A stretch of DNA of 64,000 nt from Quercus robur. Lineage: Eukaryota > Streptophyta > Magnoliopsida > Fagales > Fagaceae. Numbering within the stretch: the stretch's first letter is position 1; the number at the start of each line of letters is the position of its first letter. Of this stretch, positions 1-12,005 are shown piece after piece. The stretch lies in NCBI RefSeq assembly GCF_932294415.1, contig NC_065535.1:68565362-68629361 (forward strand), read 5' to 3'. The translations under genes were made by a program, and so were the position numbers. The notes beneath the pieces were generated by a model, which worked only from the letters and a program-made list of their open reading frames with translations, made no database searches and was not told where the DNA came from.

Positions 1-2460
1 ATTTCTCCAGATCCGGTTAAAATCTCACTGGATCTAAGGGAAATATCGCCAAAATCTAGGTTTCTTCGCCGGATTCTGGAAAATTATTGTCGGATTCTGG
101 AAATTTTGGTCGGGATCTGGAAATTTTTGCTGGAATCTGGAAATCTTTCAGTCGATTTGGGTTTTTCTGGTTTTAGAGGAGGAAAATCGAAACGGACCTG
201 CTGGAATCGGTTTCTGGTGGTGAAGACCCGCCACCGACTTGCTGGAGCAGTCGGGTCGGCCGGATTCAGGTTGGTTCCGGTCGGTTCTTTGGGTGGATCG
301 GGTTACCGGATCAATCTGAACAGCCCTAATCAAGGCATCATGTGTGAAACAAAAATAAATGTTGCATACATAAAGAAATATGTGTATAAAGAGAGAAAAG
401 AATAAACACATGTAGAGATAAGTGAAGAAACATACATCATTATCATATATATGTGAAAAGATAAGTACAATGTATGTCAATAAATGGTCACAAGACCAGT
501 GTAGATGAGGCTAAAGTAAAGAAAGAAAAGAAAAGTACATTTAAACCTCACTATATCCCTCAAAAAGTATAAACACTCCCTTTAATAAAAATGTCCTTTT
601 GAGCCTTCTCATCACAGAACCGAATGTGAAGAGAGAGAGAGAGAGCAACACATCACAACCAGATAACAAGGAAAAGAAAAAGAAAGGAAAAGATGTATGC
701 ATGAAAAATGCATGAACATGTGACGTGCAAAATTTAAAGACATCATGGGTAAAAACCCAATCCAAACCTACTAGCACACAATCAACAATAAATAAACACA
801 CATCTAAAATGCATAAAACATTGTTGAAATGTAATAAGCATGCAATGGATGAGCATTTAACATCAAATCAACAACACCCAACCCAACAATTTCACAAAAA
901 TCTCAAAAACCCCAAAACCTAGGTCTAAAATGCATGAATGCATGTAAAATGAGGGTTTAAGAACACTTACCAAGTGATTGAGGCTTGATTTAGGCTACAA
1001 ATCACAAGGGTAGAGGGTTTTGAGTGAAAGAAAAGTGTTTGGGGCGAGAGATAAGAATTTCTATCGAGAGAGAATGAGAAAAATGAGATCTAATTTGCAC
1101 CTTAGCTTTAAATATAAAACTCAGCTCGATGGATTGAGGTATCAGTCGAGATCTGTTGAGCACTAAATCTCGACAGAAATGAATTTGTCGAGGTGCTGTC
1201 AAGGATTTGTCGATGGCAAAATCACCTCGATGGATCAAGAATCTGTTGAGAATCTATCGGCCAAACAAAGAGCTCAGAAATTTGGCTCAATGGATCAAAA
1301 AGGCTATCAAGAATCTATCGAGGAGAAACCCAGAAATCTCGATGGATCGAGAATCCATCAAGATTTGTAGAGAAAAGGAGAAAGAAGGGCTCGATAGAAG
1401 GGAATTTGTCAAGGATCTGTCGAGAAGCTGTCAAGCTTGAAGAAAGAATGTTTTTCAAGAAGGGAAAAACACATAGAGATGAATGCAACAAGCAAGCTAC
1501 TCAAACATAGATCCAATCAACATATTTTGCTCTCAAAACATCTCTCAACATATATGCAAAGCATTCAAGATCCAAAACATACACACATGCACTAAACAAG
1601 TCTAACCAATTTTATATTTAAAAAATAAGTTAAGACAGTTTAGTGAGCATATGGCTAAATCACATTGTACTTGCACACATATCAAAAGTAGCAAAGAGTT
1701 TGCGTGTTGTGTGTGAAACATAGCAAGAGTGTATAAGTGTCTCATATTATGACGATTTGAGATATGAGAAAAATCAAATACACTCACACAATCATAATTG
1801 TTTGATGGGGACTATCACCTTCGAGGTACATTATATAACTCCCACATCTCCTAGAAACACACTTGCAATCATATTTAAAAGCATTTTGATTCTTTTTGCT
1901 TTTGTTTTTCATTTTATATTTTTCTTTTTGAGCATAGCATGCATGGGTATATAAGAGAGAGCAGATCGTGATGATGATGAAGATCGTGAGACTGACCATT
2001 TCTTGCTTCCTCTTACTCTTAAGGCAACAAATTTTGCTATCGCAAGAATTTTGAAGATTCTAGGGTGTCGGTTTCAGTTTCAGTTTCAAATGTGATAGGG
2101 GTGGGTCTTTGAAGTTGAGGCTCATTACTTTCATGGGCTTCGTTAGTTGGGGGGCCTTTCTGTTTTATTTGGGTCTTTTTTGTTTTGTTTTTTTTGTTTT
2201 TGTTTTTATTTTATTTTATTTTTACAATTCTATATTGTGTGGTTAGACTTTAGACCATAATTCAAAAAAGACATGATCGTATATTCTAATAAATAAATAC
2301 TAAAAAGACATGATTGTATACCAATAAAAATAAATAGAAAATACCAAATACCTAAAATGTTTCGTAAACCTTTTTTATTTTTTTTTAATAGCAAAAAATG
2401 TCTTGTTAACCAAGCAAAGGTAAAGCAACTTTTTTTTTGGCTAAACAAAGCAACTGTTTT
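1..2460. repeat. Repeat-derived left flank, no gene recognised
   Basis: No conserved protein is visible in any frame. Positions 57-150 repeat a roughly 24-bp unit built on TTCTGGAAATTTT. Positions 1100-1440 reiterate short variants of TCGATGGATCAAGAATC and its relatives (CTGTCGAG, ATCTGTTGAG), in the manner of retrotransposon terminal or internal repeats. The rest is AT-rich with GA and T runs. I could not find paired LTRs or a target duplication here. Confidence 0.45.
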
Positions 2461-2985
2461 GTTCATATACTTTTATTCATGTACTTACTTACAGACATAA
2501 AAATAGAAATAGAAGAGCAGACATTGAATAGGGAAGGAGAGAGAGAGGTACTCCCTTTAAGTAAATACTCTATACCTCTACCCCACTTATTTCAAACTTC
2601 CATTTCCTTTTCTCCAAGTCTCTCACGCTCTTGGACTCTCAAACACATGCAGGCCATTCCAAAAAAATAAAAACTCCATTTTTCAAACCCAAACAAGCCA
2701 TTAAGCTCTACCAAAATCTTGCACTCATTGTATCAAGTTCATCACATAGTTTCATGCCCATTGTATACTTAGGAATAGATTAATTGTATATTTATTGGCT
2801 TTCTTTTCATTGTGAGTTATTTTCTTTTTGAATTTCCATTAACTATAACTTCACTATGTTATTTACATATATGTGTGTGTGGGGGTAAGCATGCATATTG
2901 TTGTTATATTCCATTGATCACCGCTGTGATTTTATAATTAAATGCTCAATATATATAAACTTAAATTCTGACTTATTTGTTGTAG

Positions 2986-3141
2986 CTTGGAAAGCGCAAG
3001 GTTGATCTCCCATTCCGAGTTGAAGAGTCAACTTTGGAGAATTTTTTCCATGGGAGTTGGGCTGCTTCCAACACTGTGTCGGATCCACCAATGAAAAGAA
3101 AAGGCTGAGGAAGAGGTGGCGGCGCATGGAGATCCATCAAG
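2986..3141 (+). pseudogene. Unknown gene fragment, copy 1
   Basis: An exon-like stretch follows a plausible acceptor (TTGTAG) and ends at AAG|GTTAC. It reads KRKVDLPFRVEESTLENFF, HGSWAASNTVSDPPMK, and then shifts frame. Compared with the copy at 7115 it lacks four bases (TTAA) after the ATGAAA of DPPMK, so a stop follows at once. I do not recognise the family; the basic KRLRRRW stretch of copy 3 suggests a nucleic-acid or nuclear protein, but that is a guess. Copy 2 carries the same 4-base loss, so copies 1 and 2 share a common broken ancestor. Confidence 0.45.
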
Positions 3142-3526
3142 GTTACAATTTTTGATTTCATTGTGCAATTTTATATGGTTATTGTATTTGGAATTGGATG
3201 CTGCATTGTTTATAAAATTGATATGGTTGGTGAATTTCATGTTATATGCTGCAAAAGATGATAGAATTTAGATGAGATTTTAATTCATATTTAATTATTT
3301 ATTGATGTGCTCTTCATAATATGGTATGTTGACATTGCTATTATAAAGTTAGGAGTGTAATTTTGAGCTACAATGCTGGGTTCAAAAATGCAGATCAATG
3401 GTTTGCCAAACATAGGTTCTAAGTCTGAAATCTTATGGTTGTACAGTCTATTTCAAACTTCCATTTCTTCTTCTCACAGACATATACTGCTATTCATATA
3501 TTCCTATACTTCTATTTATATACTTC

Positions 3527-4084
3527 TGTACGGCACCGAGATCCCAAGACCCATAAAGGCCCTTGGGCCCAGGCCCAACGGGAACAGCCCCATTGCCTTA
3601 AGCCCTTCTTGGATCTGCCTTAGCGCAAAAACCAATTTTGGGCCTTGTATTCTGATGTGTGCTCGGCATATGTTTTCCCGAACAAGCTGATTAACCGTGT
3701 CCGGGTAAATCATGAGATGCTCGATAAACTGCATTACCGAGCACTATCAACTAAGCTGGAACCAAGTTCCAAAGCCATAATTGTTGCATCCCACTCTCAC
3801 CTAAAAATCCACTTAAATCAGATAATACTGGACCTTCAATAGCACTAACAGAGGCTGAAAACGTAATCTCACCACTAACCTTGGATATAAATAGCAGAAG
3901 TTTGGAAGGAAGAGGGGGTTCAGAAAAACGGAGAGAAAATAGTCTAGTGAGAAAGTCTAAACTGAGTGTTGCTTTGAGTCTCTCTGCCGAGAACAACCCA
4001 GAGTAGGAAATCCTCAAACCCACTACAAATAAATTGTGAGCCCAAGTGATTTAAGGCCCAGCAGCCTCATACTTGGTTCCTACA
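3527..4084. mobile_element. Solo LTR, 558 bp, target duplication ACTTC
   Basis: The segment begins TGTACGGCACCGAG and ends GGTTCCTACA, the TG...CA ends of an LTR retrotransposon. It is flanked on both sides by the 5-bp direct repeat ACTTC (3522-3526 and 4085-4089). A TATA-like ATATAAATAG lies near 3890, consistent with an LTR promoter reading rightwards. No primer-binding site or internal domain follows, so this is the product of LTR-LTR recombination. It interrupts the duplicated segment and is richer in G and C than its surroundings. Confidence 0.85.
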
Positions 4085-4711
4085 ACTTCTATTCATATAC
4101 TTACTCACAGACATAAAAATAGAAATAGACTTCTTCTCACAAACATATACTTCTATTCATATACTCCTATACTTCTATTTATATACTTCTATTCATATAC
4201 TTACTCACAGACATAAAAATAGAAATAGACGAGCGGACATTGAATAGGGATAGGAGAGAGAGAGGTACTCCCATTAAGTAAATACTCTATACCCCTGCTC
4301 CACCTATTTCAAACTTCCATTTCCTCTTCTCCAAGTCTCTCACGCTCTTGGACTCTTAAACACATTTAGGCCATTCCAAAAAAAAAAAAAAAAAAAAAAA
4401 ACTCCATTTTTCAAACCCAAACAAACCATCAAAGCTCTACCAAAATCTTGCACTCATTGTATCAAGTTCATCACATAGCTTCATGCCCATTGTATATGTA
4501 GGAATAGATTAATTGTATATTTATTGGCTTTCTTTTCACATTATGTGAGTTATTTTTTTTTTTTTTTGAATTTCCATTAACTACACTATGTTATTTACAT
4601 ATATGTGTGTGTGGGGGTAAGCATGCATATTGCTACTATATTCCATTGATCACGATCCTTTAATTAAATGCTCAATGTCTATAAACTTAAAATTTGACTT
4701 ATTTGTTGTAG

Positions 4712-4867
4712 CATGGAAAGCGCAAGGTTGATCTCCCATTTCAAGTTGAAGAGTCAACTTTGGAGAATTTTTTCCATGGGAGTTGGGCTACTTCCAACAC
4801 TGTGTCGGATCCACCAATGAAAAGAAAAGGCTGAGGAGGAGGTGGCGGCACACGAAGATCCATCAAG
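4712..4867 (+). pseudogene. Unknown gene fragment, copy 2
   Basis: Second copy of the exon-like stretch at 2986. It reads GKRKVDLPFQVEESTLENFF then HGSWATSNTVSDPPMK and carries the same 4-base loss and frameshift as copy 1. The acceptor (TTGTAG) and donor (AAG|GTTAC) are kept. The family is not recognised. Confidence 0.45.
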
Positions 4868-5848
4868 GTTACAATTTTGATCTCATTGTGCAATTTTATA
4901 TGGTTATTGCATTTGAAATTGGATGCTGCATTGTTTAGAAAATTAATATGTGTAAATTTCATGTTATATGCTGCAAAAGATGATAGAATTTAGATGGGAT
5001 TTTAATTCATATTTATTGATGTGCTCTTCATAATATGGTATGTTGACATTGCTACAATAAAGTTAGGAGTGTAATTCTGAGCTATAATGTTGGGGTTCAA
5101 AAATGCAGATCAATGGTTTGCCGAACATAGGTTTAAAATTTGAAATCTTATGGTTGTACAGTTTATTTCAAACTTACATTTTTTCTTCTCAGAGACATAT
5201 ACTTCTATATTTCTATTCATATACTTCTATACTTCTATTTATATACTTCTATTCATATACTTATTCACAAACATAAAAATAGAAATAGACGAGCAAACAT
5301 TGAATAGGGAAAGGAGAGAGAGGGGTACTCCCATAAAGTAAATACTCTATACTCTTACCCCACTTATTTCAAACTTTCATTTCTTCTTCTCCAAGTTTCT
5401 CACTCTTTTGGACTCTCAAATACACGCAGGCCATTCCCAAAAAAAACTTCATTTTTCAAACCCAAGCAAACCATCAAGCTCTATAGTCTATACCTAACAA
5501 GAAAATCCAGTCACTAATCAAAGGTAAAACAACTTTTTTTTTTTTTCCTAAACACAGAAATTGTTCTGTTCATATACTTTTATTTATATACTTACCTATA
5601 GACATAAAAATAGAAATAGAAGAGTAGACATTGAATAGGGAAGGAGAGAGAGGTACTCCCATTAAGTAAATACTCCATACCCCTACCCCACTTATTTCAA
5701 ACTTCCATTTCTTCTTCTCCAAGTCTCTCACTCTCTTGGACTCTCAAATACATGCAGGCCATTCCCAAAAAAAAACTCAATTTTTCAAACCCAAGTAAAC
5801 CATCAAGCTCTATAGTCTATACCCAACAAGGAAATCCAGTTACTAATC

Positions 5849-6006
5849 AAAATTGAAACGAAATGAAAGCTAAGGGAGGTCGAAACAAAACAAAAGCTAA
5901 GGGGTTCGAAACAAAATGAAAGCTAAGAGGGTTCTAGACAAAATGAAAGCTAAGGGGGTTCAAAATAAAATGAAAGCTAAGAAGGTTTGAAACAAAATGA
6001 GAGCCA
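5849..6006. repeat. 27-bp minisatellite, six imperfect units
   Basis: About six tandem units of roughly 27 bp built on GAAACAAAATGAAAGCTAAG, separated by variable G-rich spacers (GGGGTTC, AGGGTTC). The open frame on the opposite strand over this array is a by-product of the periodicity. Confidence 0.8.
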
Positions 6007-6228
6007 AGCCTTCTACAGTCCCTGTGGAGCCGACGAATACTAAGGTCACTGACAGCAATCTTTCTTTCTTGTGTTTGTTTTTCAAAATTATCCTTTTGAC
6101 TTCTATGTTTTTGCATATTTAATGCATTTTAATGATTTATTTATTTATTTTTCTTTTGTGAAATTTTGCTTGACATCCAAGAAAAATAAAAAACTAGAAA
6201 ATCATTGAAATAATTTTTTTTTTGAATG

Positions 6229-6267
<39 letters not shown>

Positions 6268-6339
6268 AGAGATGGATTTCATGACAATGGATTTAACCGA
6301 GTACCTTCCATTCTTATTATGCAACCATACAATAGTGTC

Positions 6340-6830
6340 CAAGATAGGCCTGTGGCTTAATGGTATGCGTAGGATATCCTATGCATCATCTCTATGAAAG
6401 CTCGAAGTAATGAACTCACACCTCCAATATTTATAAATCTGATGCCCGCCATTCCCATTCTTCCTCACCTAGTAGATGGATCACCTTCTTTGTTGGATGA
6501 TTAGGAATCCACTTATCTAATAGAATCCTAAAGGATGAGCCATCCCCAACCCTCCAACAGCAGCCTTGCCTTTATTTAATATTGGTTTTGTTGTCATTAT
6601 GCTCTTCCAGACATAAGAGCTATTTGGTGAGTCCGTATGCATCCAGAAAGTTGCACCATGGGAAATATCTGGCTTTGAAACGCTGGTATAGAAGAGACCC
6701 CCGTTCTTGCTTAGCCAACATAGCTATGTTAAAGGTCCTTAAATCCTGAAAACGCATACCTCCCTCCTTCTTAGGTTGAGTCAGCTTACTCTAGCTCTTC
6801 CAATGAATCTTCCTCTCATTTCCAACCTAG
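6340..6830 (-). pseudogene. Decayed LINE fragment (region after reverse transcriptase)
   Basis: Read on -, the segment encodes IHWKS-stop-SKLTQPKKEGGM, then RFQDLRTFNIAMLAKQ and LYQRFKARYFPWCNFLDA. This is the stretch between the reverse transcriptase and the C-terminal zinc-binding region of plant L1-type elements (usual form IHWKSW...GGMGFR.L..FN.AMLAKQ.WR). Stops replace expected residues, including TAG for a conserved Trp, and the reading frame drifts. No poly(A) tract or target duplication was identified. Confidence 0.7.
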
Positions 6831-6834
6831 CCCC

Positions 6835-7573
6835 ACCAAAATCTTGCACTCATTGCATCAAGTTCATCACACAGCTTCATGCCCATTGTATACGTAGGAA
6901 TAGATTAATTGTATATTTATTGGCTTTCTTTTCACATTATGTGAATTATTTTCTTTTTGAATTTCCATCAACTATAACTTCACTATGTTATTTACATATA
7001 TGTGTGTGTGGGGGTAAGCATGCATATTGTTGTTATATTCCATTGATCACCTCTGTGATCCTCTAATTAAATGCTCAATGTCTATAAACTTAAAATCTGA
7101 CTTATTTGTTGTAGCTTGGAAAGTGCAAGGTTGATCTCCCATTCCGAGTTGAAGAGTCAACTTTGGAGAATTTTTTCCATGGGAGTTGGGCTACTTCCAA
7201 CACTGTGTCAGATCCACCAATGAAATTAAAGAAAAGGCTGAGGAGGAGGTGGCAGTGCACAGAGATCCATCAATGTTACAATTTTGATCTCATTGTGCAA
7301 TTTTATATGGTTATTGCATTTGGAATTGGATGCTGCATTATTTAGAAAATTGATATGATTGGTGAATTTCATGTTATATGCTGCAAAAGATGATAGAATT
7401 TAAATGGGATTTTAATTCATATTTATTGATGTGCTCTTCATAATATGGTATGTTGACATTGCTACTATAAAGTTAGGAATGTAATTATGAGTTACAATGC
7501 TGGGGTTCAAAAATACAGATCAATGGTTTGCTGAACATAGGTTCTAAGTCTAAAATCTTATAGTTGTACAGTC
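6835..7573 (+). repeat. Segmental duplication, unit 3 (second part only)
   Basis: This is the third copy of the segment present at 2708-3451 and 4437-5163, starting at the same AATCTTGCACTC sequence directly after the LINE fragment. It contains copy 3 of the unknown gene fragment at 7115-7275. Confidence 0.75.
7115..7275 (+). pseudogene. Unknown gene fragment, copy 3 (frame intact)
   Basis: This copy keeps the frame through the region that is shifted in copies 1 and 2. It reads KVDLPFRVEESTLENFFHGS, then WATSNTVSDPPMKLKKRLRR, RWQCTEIHQ. The exon end differs: where the other copies have CATCAAG|GTTAC it has CATCAATGTTAC, so the donor context is weakened. No neighbouring exon was found. It could be one exon of a real gene whose other exons were lost or lie outside the window, or a captured fragment. 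Confidence 0.4.
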
Positions 7574-9004
7574 TAGGAGTTAAAATGGTTTTGAGTGTGC
7601 TTGCATATATTGCAAGTTTAGAATGGAGTTTACGTGAATGTGTCGATGATTGGATTCTATTATAAAATTGTTAACAAGGGTTGCTTTGGTTTTTTAAAGG
7701 AAGAAAACCATTGACATGTCATGCCAGTGATTAAATTAGGATACCTAACCATATAGAGAAAGGTGATGCATCTGAGGTTTAGTGTTTGTGACATTGTTCT
7801 CAAGATTGTATGTGGTGGAGATGTCTCGTTTGGGTCTATTACTTGTGAGCTGGTTTGTCAATCTGTCATTGGCATAGGCCACCATGCACTTGTGGGAATT
7901 AGCACAGTTTGAGTTTAGTGCAGGCTTTTATTTGTTTCTAATTTTATAAGTTTGGTTTTTAATAAGTTTGGGGGTTCAGATACTAACAAATTCAGTTTAA
8001 TTTGCAAATGGTAAAGCATGAAAGAATTGCAAAAGGAATGGTTGACCAAGGCAGAATATGGAGAAAAAGATTCATAGTTTGAGGCACCTTTTAGGAGCCA
8101 TTATTCCAGGTTTCTAACTATTTTGTCAGATAAATACATTTTTGCTGCTTTCTATTCTAACTTTGGGCTGGGGATGCCCTTGTCCTAATAAGAAGGAAAC
8201 CAGGCACTTAGGATTGGTAAGAAAGCACTATAGCTACCTTTTGTTATACTCATGACTGATGCGTCATGGTTTGTTGAAAGCAATTTACAGAGGATAATGT
8301 TATGTCATGCCTTCTTGTGCCTTTTGCATGAATTATTGTGAATATAAAAGGAGAACAAGCAATCGCTTATTTAGTTGAATAAATCATGTATATGAAAAAC
8401 TCACGTCTTCTTTTTTTTTTTTTTTTTGGGGAAAAATATTCATTAAGGCCACTGATATATTTGAGATATCATTTTAGTTGTTATAGAATTGAGTTTGTAA
8501 TCCACAATTAGTTTGATGAGGTTATTTTCTTAAACTAAGCATAATGATGCGTATTATTCCATCATAGAAGTACAACATAATTTACACCGAAATCCATTAT
8601 CTTCTTATGTTCAAGGTTCTTGTGAAAGTGGCCATGACATCAGGATATTCTATAGATGGTTTTCTGCAGGGAAATTGTCCTTGTAAGTCTTTTCTATGGT
8701 TCTTCAGTTTTTTGAATGCACGTAATTCCCTCCTTGAGTTTCAAATATAGTTATTATGGAATTTCAACTTTGTCTCATTAGTAATGACGCTAAGAAGTGA
8801 AACTTGTTTATACTCCCCTTGATTCAGGATGCCCTAACATCTCCCTCTTTTTCGGATAGGGTGAATTAAGCTTAAAGCATATCGAAGATCATTGATGTTG
8901 AACTCCTTTTATCATATATTAGTACTATAGCTGTGCATTGCATGGATTTATTAAAAATCATATGTAAAAGTTTTCCCGTACAATTTGTAATACTTGCATT
9001 GAAC
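7574..9004. other. Non-coding spacer, no gene seen
   Basis: AT-rich sequence with poly(T) near 8411-8427 and no conserved protein, LTR, terminal inverted repeat or target duplication that I can support. It may include intron sequence of the carboxylesterase whose last exon lies at 12006. Confidence 0.4.
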
Positions 9005-9626
9005 CAGGCACAGCCGGCTCTAGCATATAAGCAAGCGAGGCAGTTGGGTAAGGCCCCGGCTAAAAAAAAGGCCCCCTAATTTTAACCAATAGAGTTATTT
9101 CATTCATTTTAATATTATTAATTAGGCCCAAATATTAGTCAATAAATAAAATAGTATTTTTTTACGAATTAGAAATTCTATGTTTAAAATATTTTCACAA
9201 TAATACTTATAAAAAAAAAAAATTTTCACAATAAATTCTAAGTAGCAGGATGTTACTGGCTATTATTGGTGGTTAAAAAAATAATTTTAATGGTGGGTTC
9301 AAATTAGAACTAGTAACAACTTAACACTTAGAATTTGTTGTGAAAATATTATGAATTTAGCACTTCTAAAAAAAAAAAGTAATACACAAAAAATTTCACA
9401 AGATTTTTCACAACAATTGAGTGGGCAAATTTTTACTAAGGTTGCGTTTGTTTTGGCTTCAAACGATTTTCAGAAATCCTTTTACATCTTTTCGTCTGTT
9501 TGGTTGCGCATGGAAATCGAGTTTTCCGGAAAATCATTTACTTTGACAGTAAAATTAAGGCCTTTGACTCGGAAAATGAATGTAGGTTCTGTTTTACCTT
9601 CAAATCATTTCCAGGCTCATAGACGC

Positions 9627-9667
<41 letters not shown>

Positions 9668-10542
9668 AGAGAGTAGAGAGAGTGAGCTAGATTGCGCCCC
9701 ACCCCAGACGTGCTGGCGAGATCGCGCCGTCGAGTTCGCGCCGCCGAGATCGTCTCGCTGAGATCATCGGCGCCGTCATTCTTGTTCTCGTTCTCGACCC
9801 AAAGCTCATCGGCACCATCGTTACCAATCTCATTCTCGTTCTCGACCCAAAGCTCATTGACGCCGCCGATCTCGTCGTCTTGAACTCATCGCACCAATGA
9901 TCTCATCGTCTCAATCTTGTCGTCGTCTCTCTTTACCTGAAGTTTTCGATCACTCTCTCTTCCTCCCTCTCTCAGTTTGACCAAATTTGTATGAAGTTCA
10001 ATGAATTGTTTTGAGCTGATTTCTGTTTCTTTAAAGTGTTTATATTGAAATTTTTATAATAAAATTTGTTTGGATGCTGAGAAAATGTGAAAAATTTGTA
10101 GGAAAATAGCATTTTTAGAATGATACCAAACACTGAAAATGGTTTTCTAATATAATTTTTAAAATGCAACCAAACACCAGAAAATATTTTCCTTTCCCGA
10201 AAATATTTTTCACGTGAAAATATTTTACACTCGGAAAATATTTTACACTGAACCAAACACAGCCTAATTCTCATCTAAGTCCACCACTAACGTCACTTTT
10301 TTCCTTACCATTATTAATCTACCACATCAACAGGTGTGAAATGTTTTATCAAATTTTTTGCGTCTATAGACATTCTAAAAAAAAATTCTAGGTGGTTCAT
10401 ATTAATTAGTAATTTTGCATCTAACAAGAGAATAGAGTTTAAGCAATATTTAGATTATTTTTTTTTAGAGTCATTTTTAAATATATAAAAGGTCTCAATT
10501 TTTTTTTCGCCTTAGGCCCCTCAATGCATTAAGCCGCCCTTG
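9005..10542. mobile_element. Possible hAT-like element hosting a nested Harbinger-like insertion
   Basis: The left end CAGGCACAGCCGGCTCTAGC and the right end, read in reverse as CAAGGGCGGCTTAATGCATT, look like imperfect terminal inverted repeats followed on both sides by a GGGGCC-type motif (AAGGCCCC, AGGGGCCT). CAGG...G ends are usual for hAT elements. The expected 8-bp target duplication is not clean, so class and borders are uncertain. No transposase is present. Confidence 0.35.
9440..10264. mobile_element. Harbinger/PIF-like non-autonomous element, copy A, TSD TAA
   Basis: The left end is GGTTGCGTTTG; the right end read in reverse is GGCTGTGTTTGGTTCAGTG. Both are flanked by TAA (9437-9439, 10265-10267). 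A TAA/TTA duplication with a GGNYYTGTTTGG-type terminus is the mark of PIF/Harbinger and Tourist elements. Subterminal parts repeat GGAAAATATTTT and GTAAAATATTTT. The middle holds a GA microsatellite (9630-9662) and a GC-rich stretch. Copy B at 17067 is the same family in the opposite orientation. Confidence 0.8.
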
Positions 10543-10902
10543 GAACCATGTAGTGAATGCAGAATAACTTTTATTATTAAAAACATAAAAAAGAAGAAGA
10601 GATATTCTTGCCTTTTTTAGATATAAGATGATTTTGACTTTTTGGAAGTTACTACTTTCTTGTCTTAATCATAAACGGTAAAGTTGAAGAATACAGCCGC
10701 AAAACATACTTGAATTTTGTATAAGGGAGAATCGCTTGAGATAGTTTGTTCATGTGCAGATGAGAGTGATTAATGTACCAGTGAGGAAGAGTGAGTTGAT
10801 TCTAGTTGAGGGAATGAAAAAAAAAGATAGAGAAAGTCCTAAATAACATTAGTAGTAGTAAAAAAGGCACATGTCAATCAGGGAGGTAATAGAGAGTAAG
10901 AC
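10543..10902. other. Non-coding spacer, no gene seen
   Basis: AT-rich sequence without a recognisable element or open frame of interest. Confidence 0.4.
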
Positions 10903-11124
10903 TTCGGATAAAATAGAATGGAGGGAAAGAATACATGGCCAACCCTGATTAGTTTGTTGATGATCCATAGCTAACCCCAAGATTTTGGGACTAAGGCTTG
11001 ATTGTTCGGATAAAATAAAATGGAGGAAAAGAATACATGTGGCCAACCTTGATTAGTTTGTTGATTATCCATAGCTAACCCCAAGATTGTAGGACTAAGG
11101 CTTGATTGTTGTTGTTGTTGTTGT
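10903..11124 (+). mobile_element. LINE-type 3' end, tandemly doubled, with (TTG)n tail
   Basis: Two adjacent copies of about 103 bp (10903-11005 and 11006-11109) share TAGTTTGTTGATNATCCATA and CTAACCCCAAGATT, followed by GGGACTAAGGCTTGATTG. The second ends in (TTG)n. The motif ACCCCAA...GGGACTAAGGCTT followed by TTG repeats resembles the 3' terminus of RTE-type LINEs and their dependent SINEs in plants. No 5' part or coding region is present. Confidence 0.5.
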
Positions 11125-12005
11125 ATTACTGTTGATTAGATACTGAACAGGCAGGAGATAGACAAACACAGCTTAATCAAAATAGAAAATTTCTGGCAAC
11201 TACTAACAGAAAAAGACCATGTCAATGGATTGAGCATTTATCAAGATTATTTTACGCATGTCTTGTAACTTCGAATTAGTAAGTTGGTACTTGGTAGTGG
11301 TACCCCCCTCCCCTTGGGGTCAAAACCTGTAGAAGGAAAAAGGAATAGAAAAAGAGTAAGGTGGTATATTTCAGGCTTCCTTGTGACTTGTTTAAAGGTA
11401 TAATACAATTCACTTTCATTTGCTCAATATTTCTTCCTCGAGCATGTTGGCTATTTAGGGCAATTTTGGTTCATTGTTGGTCTTTTCATGTGCACCAAGC
11501 TGCCAACATTTAAACTGTAAAAAAAATTTTGGATTTCGTTCTAGAGTTGCATGGTGGTGCACTTATCCAAAAAAAAAAAAAAAAGAGTTGCATTTTGTTG
11601 CCGTATCTTCTATAAGTAAAACTGGAAATTTGGATGGAACTATTGGTCAAACTGCACTTTTTTGTGGTTTTGGACCCCTTTGACCATGTGCTGCTTTTGC
11701 TTATGGGAAAAATAATCTTAAGATGTACATTAAATACATATGGTATGGTGAATTTGGTAGTTTTGCTCCTGGACAAGTAGGCCTTTTTTGATATTCTGTA
11801 CACCTGATATGTTGGTAGCGTTGGGTATGGCATATAAGGTAACATTCACAAAAATTAGCTTTTAATGCTAATATACACACACAAAAACACACAAAAGATT
11901 TTAAAATTTGACCCCTCTAAATCATCTAGAAAGTTACCAACCTTTTCAAAAGAACTTGCAATGTTATTCATCAAATCTTTAACTTTTTTCATTTCATTGA
12001 AACAG

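Larger units (their letters stand above)
2470..5163 (+). repeat. Segmental duplication, units 1 and 2
   Basis: Two copies of a roughly 1-kb segment lie head to tail, 2470-3451 and 4086-5163. Each begins with a leader-like part (ACATAAAAATAGAAATAGA, then GAGAGAGAGAGGTACTCCC) and continues with a second part running from AATCTTGCACTCATTG to ATCTTATGGTTGTACAGT. Two further copies of only the leader part follow at about 5245-5450 and 5575-5770, and a third copy of only the second part at 6835-7573. The solo LTR at 3527-4084 separates the first two units. Confidence 0.75.

Noticed and set aside
3373-4023. Frames within the 3.5-4.1 kb region
   Set aside because: They lie in the solo LTR, which is non-coding.
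9351-9883. 136-codon and 63-codon frames around 9.7 kb
   Set aside because: They cross a GA microsatellite and the core of Harbinger-like copy A and have no domain.
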